5,145 nucleotides of DNA from NCBI GenBank assembly GCA_030066475.1, contig JASJBO010000459.1, positions 1 through 5,145 on the forward strand, given 5' to 3'. The position numbers and the translations under genes are program-made. The DNA is from Myxococcota bacterium. GTDB lineage: Bacteria > Myxococcota_A > UBA9160 > PR03. Positions 1 to 5,145 of this stretch are shown here, one piece after another. The notes under the pieces are model-generated. The model searched no databases and had not been told where the DNA came from. It saw only the letters and a program-made list of their open reading frames with translations. Within the stretch, counting starts at the first letter, position 1. Each line of letters opens with the position of its first letter.

Positions 1-1131
1 CACTTCGGCGGCACCTTCTACCGGCAGGCGCGCATGTCGGCCCAGGGCCTGCCGCAGATCTCGGTGGTGCTCGGCGGCTGCACGGCGGGCGGCGCCTACG
101 TGCCGGCGCTCTCCGACGAGGTGGTGATCGTCAAGGGCATCGGCCGCATCTTCCTGGGCGGTCCGCCGATCGTGAAGGCGGCGCTCGGCGAGATCGTCGA
201 CCCCGAGACGCTGGGCGGCGCCGACGTCCACACCCGCGAGTCGGGCGTGGCCGACTACATCGCCTACGACGAGGCCGAGGCCTACGCGCAGGTGCGCGAG
301 ATCGTGTCCACGCTCAACCAGCCGCGCATCGACCAGCCGCAGCCCTGGTGCGACGTGGCGGAGCCGCGCCCGCCCGCCTACGACCCGGCCGAGATCTACG
401 GGATCATCCACGCCGACGCGCGCAACCCGTTCGACGTGCGCGAGCTCGTGGCGCGCATGGTGGACGACTCAAACCTCGCCGAGTTCAAGCCGCGCTACGG
501 CGAGTCGATCGTGTGCGGCTTCGCGCGCATCTGGGGCCATCGGGTCGGCGTGATCGGGAACAACGGGATCATCTTCTCCGAGTCCGCGCTCAAGGCCACC
601 CACTTCATCGAGATGTGCAACCAGCGGCGGATCCCGCTCGTGTTCCTCCAGAACACCAGCGGCTACATGGTCGGCAAGGAGTCCGAGGCGGGCGGCATCG
701 CGAAGAACGGGGCGAAGATGGTCGACGCCGTCGCCAACTGCACCGTGCCCAAGTACACGGTGCTGGTCGGTGGCTCCTACGGGGCGGGCAACTACGGCAT
801 GTGCGGCCGCGGCTTCGAGCCGCGCTTCCTGTTCACCTGGCCCAACAGCCGGATCGCCACGATGTCGGCCGAGACCGCCGAGACCGTGCTGGTGGACATC
901 CGGCTGGGCGGCCTGAAGGCCAGCCAGACCACCGAGGCCGACGTGGCGCGCATCCGCGCCGAGGTGCGCCAGCAGTACGAGCAGCAGTCCGACCCCTACT
1001 ACGCCACCTCCCGGCTCTGGGACGACGGGCTGGTCGACCCCGTCCACACCCGGGACCTGCTGGGGCTGTGCCTCGCCCTGGCGAGCCGCCAGCCCGAGCC
1101 CGACGCGCGCTACCGCGTGTTCCGGATGTGA
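1..1131 (+). CDS. Acyl-CoA carboxylase carboxyltransferase (beta) subunit, methylcrotonyl-/geranyl-CoA carboxylase type; 5' partial
   Basis: This subunit transfers carboxyl from carboxybiotin to the gamma carbon of a branched enoyl-CoA, working in the cytoplasm with the biotin-carrying subunit encoded next. The frame is open from base 1 (HFGGTFYRQAR...) and gives 376 residues to TGA at 1129. The family is about 535 residues, so roughly 160 N-terminal residues lie upstream. ATG at 34 is internal: HFGxxFYxQA precedes it, as in MCC beta proteins. Both crotonase-like halves are visible. The first has the glycine-rich GGCTAGGAYVPALSDE (from residue 25) and FLGGPPIVKAALGE. The second has FLQNTSGYMVGKESEAGG, the oxyanion-type loop GGSYGAGNYGMCGR (residues 257-270), and PRFLFTWPNSRI. 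It ends in VFRM, like MCC beta. One oddity is MSAETAE, where I expect MGGEQAA. Family assignment is very secure. The substrate is inferred: methylcrotonyl-CoA is favoured and geranyl-CoA is possible. Propionyl- and acetyl-CoA types fit less well. Confidence 0.95.
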   Translation, partial: HFGGTFYRQARMSAQGLPQISVVLGGCTAGGAYVPALSDEVVIVKGIGRIFLGGPPIVKAALGEIVDPETLGGADVHTRESGVADYIAYDEAEAYAQVREIVSTLNQPRIDQPQPWCDVAEPRPPAYDPAEIYGIIHADARNPFDVRELVARMVDDSNLAEFKPRYGESIVCGFARIWGHRVGVIGNNGIIFSESALKATHFIEMCNQRRIPLVFLQNTSGYMVGKESEAGGIAKNGAKMVDAVANCTVPKYTVLVGGSYGAGNYGMCGRGFEPRFLFTWPNSRIATMSAETAETVLVDIRLGGLKASQTTEADVARIRAEVRQQYEQQSDPYYATSRLWDDGLVDPVHTRDLLGLCLALASRQPEPDARYRVFRM

Positions 1132-1138
1132 GCGCGCC

Positions 1139-3127
1139 GTGCGGGTCCTGATCGCGAACCGGGGCGAGATCGCCGTGCGCATCGCGCGCGGCGCCCGCGC
1201 TGCGGGGATCGGCCCGGTCGCGGTCTACTCGGACGCCGACCGCGACGCGCTGCACGTGCGCGCGTGCGACGCAGCGGTGCACGTGGGCCCCTCGGACGCG
1301 GCCTCGTCCTACCTCGCGATCAACAAGCTGATCGAGGCGGCGCGCTCGACTGGCGCCGCGCTGGTGCACCCGGGCTACGGCTTCCTGGCCGAGAACGCCG
1401 CCTTCGCGCGCGCGGTCGTCGAGGCGGGGATCGCCTGGGTCGGGCCCCACCCCGAGGCGATCGAGCAGATGGGGTCGAAGATCGCGGCGCGCCGCCTCGC
1501 GTCCGAGGCGGGCGTTCCGGTGATCCCCGGCTTCGACGCCTCGCAGGACGACAGCGAGCTGGCCAAGGCCGCCGACGACATCGGCTACCCCGTGATGATC
1601 AAGGCGTCGGCGGGCGGCGGCGGCAAGGGCATCCGGGTGGCGCACGAGCCCGCCGACTTCGACACCTGCCTGCGCGACGCCCGCGAGGAGTCGCGTCGGG
1701 CCTTCGGCGACGACGCCGTGATCGTCGAGCGCTTCGTCACCCGCCCCCGGCACATCGAGGTGCAGGTGATCGGCGACCGGCACGGCCACGTGCTGCACCT
1801 GGGCACGCGCGAGTGCTCGCTCCAGCGCCGCCACCAGAAGCTGATCGAGGAGGCGCCGGCGCTCGGCCTCTCGGACGACACGCGCGACGGGCTGCACGAG
1901 GCCGCCGTCAAGCTGGCCGATCGGATCGGCTACGACAACGCGGGCACCGTCGAGTTCATCCTGGACGACGACAGCGGCGAGTTCTTCTTCCTCGAGATGA
2001 ACACGCGCCTGCAGGTCGAGCATCCGGTGACGGAGCTGGTGACGGGCATCGACCTGGTCGCCTGGCAGCTGCGCGTCGCGGCGGGCGAGGCGTTGCCGCG
2101 GACGCAGGACGAGATCCGCTGGGACGGGCACGCGATCGAGGCGCGGCTGAACGCCGAGGATCCGTGGGCCGGCTTCCTGCCGCAGACCGGCCGGGTCGCG
2201 GCGCTGCGCGTGCCGCCCGGCGTGCGCTGGGACGCGGGGGTGACCGCCGGCAGCGGGGTCCCGCCGTACTACGACTCGATGCTCGCCAAGATCGTGGCGC
2301 ACGGTCCCGACCGCGACCGCGCGCGCCGCCGGCTGGTGGCGGCGCTCGACGCGCTGCACGTGGCCGGGCTGCGCACCAATCAGGCCTTCCAGCGCTGGCT
2401 GCTGGCGCATCCCGCGGTGGCGGCTGGATCGGTCACCACGCGCTTCGTCGACGAGGAGCCGCTGCCCGACGCGCCCGATCCCGTCGCGCTGGCGCCAGTC
2501 GCCGCGCTCGGCTGGCTCGCGGTGCAGGACGGCGAGCGGGCCCGGCAGGCCAGCCCGTGGCAGGCGCTCGGTCCGGCGCGCTTCACCCCGCATCGCGCGC
2601 CGCGCACGGTGTGCCTCGAGCCCCCGGGCGGCAGTCGCACGGAGGTCGCCGTCTTCGGGCACGCGGGCCGCTACGAGATCGCGGGCTCCGGCCGCTGGCA
2701 GGTGTCGGCGGGCGACGGCGTGCTCGAGCTCGAGCGCGACGGACTCGTCGCGCGCCACCCCTTCGAGGTCTACGGCGACCGCGTCTCGATCGCCGGCGAG
2801 GGCGCGGCGCACGAGCTGCGCGTGGTGCCGCGCGAGGAGCGCTGGCGCGGCGGCTCCGACCACGACGCCTCGGCGGCCGGCGCCCTGCGGGCCCCGTTCC
2901 CCGGCCAGGTGACGGCCGTCGAGGTCGCACCGGGCGACGAGGTGCACGAGGGCGACGTGCTGGTGGTGATCGAGGCGATGAAGATGCTGCACTCGCTGGC
3001 GGCCTCCGGGCATGGCACCGTGGCCGAGGTGCGCGCCGAGGTGGGCGCCGCGGTCGAGGCGGGCGCGACCCTGGTGACCTTCGAGCCGGAGCCGGCGGCC
3101 GCCGAGCCCGAGGGAGACGACACATGA
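1139..3127 (+). CDS. Acyl-CoA carboxylase alpha subunit: biotin carboxylase plus biotin carboxyl carrier protein (MCC/GCC alpha type)
   Basis: This cytoplasmic subunit carboxylates its own biotin using ATP and bicarbonate, then passes the carboxyl to the beta subunit encoded upstream. It is complete at 662 residues, close to the usual 650-670 for MCC/GCC alpha. The biotin carboxylase domain spans about 1-445: LIANRGEIAVRI at the start, K114 and K155 (ATP), loop SAGGGGKGI (157-165), RRHQK ending at K234, metal ligands E272 and E286, EMNTR with R290, and R336 in EARLNAEDP. These align with E. coli AccC K116, K159, K238, E276, E288, R292 and R338, so it looks fully active. A less conserved linker (about 446-585, BT-like) follows. 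The biotinyl domain (about 588-651) has EAMKM with K615 as biotin attachment site, then a short acidic/Ala/Pro tail. The GTG start is chosen because MRVLIANRGE is the normal N-terminus and no upstream in-frame start is nearby. It lies 7 bp after the beta stop with no good Shine-Dalgarno sequence, suggesting translational coupling. The substrate is set mainly by the beta subunit. Confidence 0.96.
   Translation: MRVLIANRGEIAVRIARGARAAGIGPVAVYSDADRDALHVRACDAAVHVGPSDAASSYLAINKLIEAARSTGAALVHPGYGFLAENAAFARAVVEAGIAWVGPHPEAIEQMGSKIAARRLASEAGVPVIPGFDASQDDSELAKAADDIGYPVMIKASAGGGGKGIRVAHEPADFDTCLRDAREESRRAFGDDAVIVERFVTRPRHIEVQVIGDRHGHVLHLGTRECSLQRRHQKLIEEAPALGLSDDTRDGLHEAAVKLADRIGYDNAGTVEFILDDDSGEFFFLEMNTRLQVEHPVTELVTGIDLVAWQLRVAAGEALPRTQDEIRWDGHAIEARLNAEDPWAGFLPQTGRVAALRVPPGVRWDAGVTAGSGVPPYYDSMLAKIVAHGPDRDRARRRLVAALDALHVAGLRTNQAFQRWLLAHPAVAAGSVTTRFVDEEPLPDAPDPVALAPVAALGWLAVQDGERARQASPWQALGPARFTPHRAPRTVCLEPPGGSRTEVAVFGHAGRYEIAGSGRWQVSAGDGVLELERDGLVARHPFEVYGDRVSIAGEGAAHELRVVPREERWRGGSDHDASAAGALRAPFPGQVTAVEVAPGDEVHEGDVLVVIEAMKMLHSLAASGHGTVAEVRAEVGAAVEAGATLVTFEPEPAAAEPEGDDT
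3111..3116 (+). promoter_or_regulatory. Ribosome binding site for the acyl-CoA dehydrogenase
   Basis: AGGGAG lies 7 nt before the ATG at 3124, inside the last codons of the alpha-subunit gene. It supports this start, which gives an ATGA overlap with the upstream stop codon. Confidence 0.7.
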
Positions 3128-4281
3128 GACTCGCCGACAGCCCCCACCTCGACGACGACCTGCTGGCCATCGTCGACCAGGTCATGAGCTTCTGCGACAA
3201 GGAGGTCCGGCCCGAGGGCGACGCCTGGGAGCGCGAGGGGCGCGTGCCCCGCGAGGTGCTGCTCGAGATGGGCGAGCTGGGCATGTTCGGCCTGCGCGTC
3301 CCGCGCGAGCAGGGCGGGCTCGGGCTGGGTCCGCTCGCCTCGTGCGCCTTCGCCGAGGCGCTGGGCCGCTCCTCCACCTTCGGCGGCTTCGACATCACCG
3401 TGCTGGTCCACACCGACATGGCGAGCCCCCACCTGCTGCACTCCGGCAGCGAGGAGCAGCTCGCCCGCTTCCTGCCGGGCATCCTGAGCGGCGAGATCGT
3501 GACGGCGATCGGCGTCACCGAGCCCGACGCCGGCTCCGACGTGGCCGGCATGCGCACCCACGCGCGCCGCGACGGCGACGGCTGGCGCATCAACGGCCGC
3601 AAGATGTTCATCACCAACGCCGTCTACGGCGACCTGGTGATCCTGGCCGCGCGCACCAACCCCGACGACCGCTACGGCATCTCGATGTTCCTGATCGAGA
3701 CCGGCCGCGAGGGCTTCTCGGTGGCGCAGAAGCTCGACAAGCACGGCTGGCGCTGCTCCGACACGGCCGAGCTGGTGCTCGACGACGTGTACGTGCCGGC
3801 CGAGAACCTGCTCGGGACCGAGCACCGCGGCTTCTACGAGATCATGAAGAACTTCCAGAACGAGCGGATGGTGATCGCCGCCCAGGCGGTGGGCGCGGCG
3901 CAGACCGCCATCGACCTGACGCTGCGCCACACCCAGGCGCGCCGCGCCTTCGACGGCGTGCTCTACGACAAGCAGGCCATCCGCCAGCGCCTGGCGCTGG
4001 CGCAGGCCAAGCTCGATGCCTGCCGCGCCAGCACCTACCAGGGCGCCTGGCTGATGGAGCAGGGCGGCGACGCCACCAAGTACGTCTCGGGCGTCAAGGC
4101 CTACGTCTGCGAGACCGTCATGGAGATCCTCTACGACTGCACCCAGTTCCACGGTGGCATGGGCTTCATCGTCGAGACGCCGGTGGTGCGCATGTACCGC
4201 GACGCCCGCGTCAACACGATCGGCGGCGGTGCCACCGAGGTCATGTTGGAAGAGGTCGCCAAGCGCAGCCTCGATCCCTAG
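3124..4281 (+). CDS. Acyl-CoA dehydrogenase, isovaleryl-/long-chain type catalytic base
   Basis: This is an FAD enzyme that makes the 2,3-enoyl-CoA from an acyl-CoA and passes electrons to electron-transfer flavoprotein. It is complete at 385 residues, the normal length. The N-terminal helical domain is about 1-120. The middle beta domain carries the family signature AIGVTEPDAGSD and later GWRINGRKMFITNA. The C-terminal helical domain includes RRAFDGVLYDKQAIRQRLA and QFHGGMGFIVETPVVRMYRDAR. The glutamate at the medium/short-chain catalytic position (E376 of MCAD) is replaced by G368 in TIGGGATE. E247 in FQNERM sits where isovaleryl-CoA and long-chain dehydrogenases (E254, E261) carry their base. 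I infer an active enzyme for a branched or bulky acyl-CoA, such as isovaleryl- or citronellyl-CoA, whose product the adjacent carboxylase would use. The ATG overlaps the alpha-subunit stop (ATGA), so translation is probably coupled. The exact substrate is unresolved, and a general long-chain FadE-like role remains possible. Confidence 0.93.
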   Translation: MRLADSPHLDDDLLAIVDQVMSFCDKEVRPEGDAWEREGRVPREVLLEMGELGMFGLRVPREQGGLGLGPLASCAFAEALGRSSTFGGFDITVLVHTDMASPHLLHSGSEEQLARFLPGILSGEIVTAIGVTEPDAGSDVAGMRTHARRDGDGWRINGRKMFITNAVYGDLVILAARTNPDDRYGISMFLIETGREGFSVAQKLDKHGWRCSDTAELVLDDVYVPAENLLGTEHRGFYEIMKNFQNERMVIAAQAVGAAQTAIDLTLRHTQARRAFDGVLYDKQAIRQRLALAQAKLDACRASTYQGAWLMEQGGDATKYVSGVKAYVCETVMEILYDCTQFHGGMGFIVETPVVRMYRDARVNTIGGGATEVMLEEVAKRSLDP

Positions 4282-4284
4282 GAG
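4280..4284 (+). promoter_or_regulatory. Ribosome binding site for the iron-type alcohol dehydrogenase
   Basis: AGGAG overlaps the TAG stop codon of the acyl-CoA dehydrogenase gene and ends 7 nt before the ATG at 4292. It is the clearest Shine-Dalgarno match in the window and supports that start over the later in-frame ATG at 4340 (residue 17). Confidence 0.8.
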
Positions 4285-4291
4285 AACCCCG

Positions 4292-5145
4292 ATGCTCGAG
4301 AAGACCCTCCACGGCGCCGCGATCGGCGCGACCCGCGTGATGTTCCGGTTCCTGCCGGACAAGGTCCCCGTCACCTTCGTCGGGGCGCAGGCCTCGCAGG
4401 AGCTGTGCGAGGCCATCGCGCAGCAGCGCGCGCGCAAGGTGCTGATCGTCACCGACCGCATCCTGGTCGAGCTGGGCCTGGTGGAGCCGATCCGCCAGGC
4501 GCTCGAGGCGAACGGCGTCGCGGCGTCGATCTACGACGGCGTCGAGCCCGACCCGACCTTCGCGCAGGTCGAGGCGGGCTACGCCCAGCTCGGGCGCGAC
4601 GGCTGCGACGCCATCCTGGCGCTGGGTGGCGGCTCTCCGATGGACGCGGCCAAGGTGATCGCCGCCATGGCCACCAACGGCGGCGACGCGGCCCGCCTCG
4701 AGGGCATGTTCAAGGTGAAGGCCGCTCCCGTGCCGCTGTTCGCGATCCCGACGACCGCCGGCACCGGCTCGGAGGCCACTTACGCCGCGGTCGTGTCGGA
4801 CACCGAGACGCACACCAAGAAGTTCTTCGCCGACCCCAAGCTGCTGCCCGCCATGGCGGCCCTCGATCCGACGCTCATGACGGGACTCCCGCGGCCGGTG
4901 ACCGCCGCGACCGGCATGGACGCGCTGACCCACGCCGTCGAGTCCTACCTGGCGCTCACCGCCACCCCGCAGACCCAGGGCTTCGCCACCACCGCCGTCG
5001 CGATGATCTTCGAGCAGCTGCCGCGCGCGTACACCGAGGGCGGGGACCTGGCCGCCCGCAAGGCGATGGCGCTGGCCTCCTACTACGCGGGCATCGCCTT
5101 CACGCGCACCAACGTCGGCTACGTCCACGCCATCGCCCACAGCTT
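4292..5145 (+). CDS. Iron-containing alcohol dehydrogenase (Fe-ADH, group III); 3' partial
   Basis: This is a cytoplasmic NAD(P)-dependent oxidoreductase that interconverts an alcohol and an aldehyde or ketone using a bound divalent metal. From ATG 4292 the frame is open to the window end, giving 284 residues plus two bases; the family is about 380-400, so about 100 are missing. Residues 1-22 form a short extension before the Rossmann-like domain. KVLIVTDR places D55 where E. coli FucO has D39, which favours NAD over NADP (inference). The cofactor motif GGGSPMDAAK is at 112-121 and PTTAGTGSE at 153-161. In the metal-binding domain D210 and H214 (MDALTHAVE) and H279 (GYVHAIAHS) match three of the four metal ligands. 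H283 matches the conserved non-ligand histidine, and the fourth ligand lies beyond the edge. It follows the dehydrogenase by 10 bp with a strong ribosome binding site. The family is certain; the substrate is not known. A link to a branched or terpenoid alcohol is suggested only by context. Confidence 0.94.
   Translation, partial: MLEKTLHGAAIGATRVMFRFLPDKVPVTFVGAQASQELCEAIAQQRARKVLIVTDRILVELGLVEPIRQALEANGVAASIYDGVEPDPTFAQVEAGYAQLGRDGCDAILALGGGSPMDAAKVIAAMATNGGDAARLEGMFKVKAAPVPLFAIPTTAGTGSEATYAAVVSDTETHTKKFFADPKLLPAMAALDPTLMTGLPRPVTAATGMDALTHAVESYLALTATPQTQGFATTAVAMIFEQLPRAYTEGGDLAARKAMALASYYAGIAFTRTNVGYVHAIAHS

Noticed and set aside
34..36. ATG at 34 as the start of the carboxylase beta subunit.
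   Set aside because: Conserved family sequence (HFGGTFYRQAR) is encoded in frame before it from base 1, and a start here would remove about 30% of the protein.
1132..1138. Possible promoter or terminator between the first two genes; the 10 bp gap at 4282-4291 was considered as well.
   Set aside because: Neither gap is long enough, and no hairpin with a T-run or -35/-10 pair is visible across the junctions.
348..1151. Second + strand open frame overlapping the beta subunit.
   Set aside because: It is an Arg/Gly/Pro-rich out-of-frame shadow with no motif, and it runs a few bases into the start of the alpha-subunit gene.
833..3013. Long open frame (726 codons) on the - strand opposite the carboxylase genes.
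   Set aside because: High GC at third codon positions removes stop codons from the opposite strand. The translation is rich in Arg, His, Ala and Val with no recognisable domain, while the + strand encodes clear conserved enzymes.
1264..3123. The reading frame of the acyl-CoA dehydrogenase stays open for about 1.9 kb upstream of its ATG, giving an apparent 1005-residue fusion protein.
   Set aside because: The upstream part is an out-of-frame reading of the biotin carboxylase gene, made of Arg/Gly/Ala-rich low-complexity sequence. The dehydrogenase has a normal N-terminus, length and ribosome binding site at 3124.
2770..4461. Open frame (563 codons) on the - strand opposite the acyl-CoA dehydrogenase.
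   Set aside because: Same GC-driven shadow effect. It crosses three well-supported + strand genes and shows no family motif.
4241..5140. Open frame (299 codons) on the - strand opposite the alcohol dehydrogenase.
   Set aside because: The + strand frame has the complete Fe-ADH cofactor motifs and three metal ligands. The antisense translation is His/Arg/Gly-rich and has no motif.

Overview
The window is a compact, very GC-rich (about 70% by eye, with almost every third codon position G or C) stretch of bacterial chromosome. It carries four genes, all on the + strand, and both the first and last gene run off the edges. In order they are: the beta (carboxyltransferase) subunit of a biotin-dependent acyl-CoA carboxylase, missing its N-terminus (1-1131); the matching alpha subunit with biotin carboxylase and biotin carrier domains (1139-3127); an acyl-CoA dehydrogenase (3124-4281); and an iron-type alcohol dehydrogenase missing its C-terminus (4292 to the window end). 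The gaps are 7 bp, a 4 bp ATGA overlap, and 10 bp. There is no room for an internal promoter or terminator, so this is very probably one operon whose ends lie outside the window.

The beta subunit resembles 3-methylcrotonyl-CoA carboxylase beta most closely, with geranyl-CoA carboxylase as the main alternative. The acyl-CoA dehydrogenase puts its catalytic glutamate at the isovaleryl-CoA/long-chain dehydrogenase position. Together they fit oxidation of a branched acyl-CoA to its 2,3-enoyl-CoA followed by carboxylation of the gamma methyl group. That is the logic of leucine/isovalerate breakdown (liu type) or acyclic terpenoid breakdown (atu type). The alcohol dehydrogenase suggests, by inference only, that the operon may be fed from or linked to an alcohol or aldehyde. 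The enoyl-CoA hydratase and HMG-CoA lyase expected to complete the route are not in the window.

The taxon cannot be fixed from this sequence. The GC content, codon use and dense gene packing fit a high-GC proteobacterium, myxobacterium-like or related environmental lineage, or an actinobacterium. I see no RNA gene, mobile element, CRISPR array or long repeat. The content is catabolic and mostly familiar. The interest lies in the gene order, the alcohol dehydrogenase partner and a few residue-level departures, not in a clearly new system.
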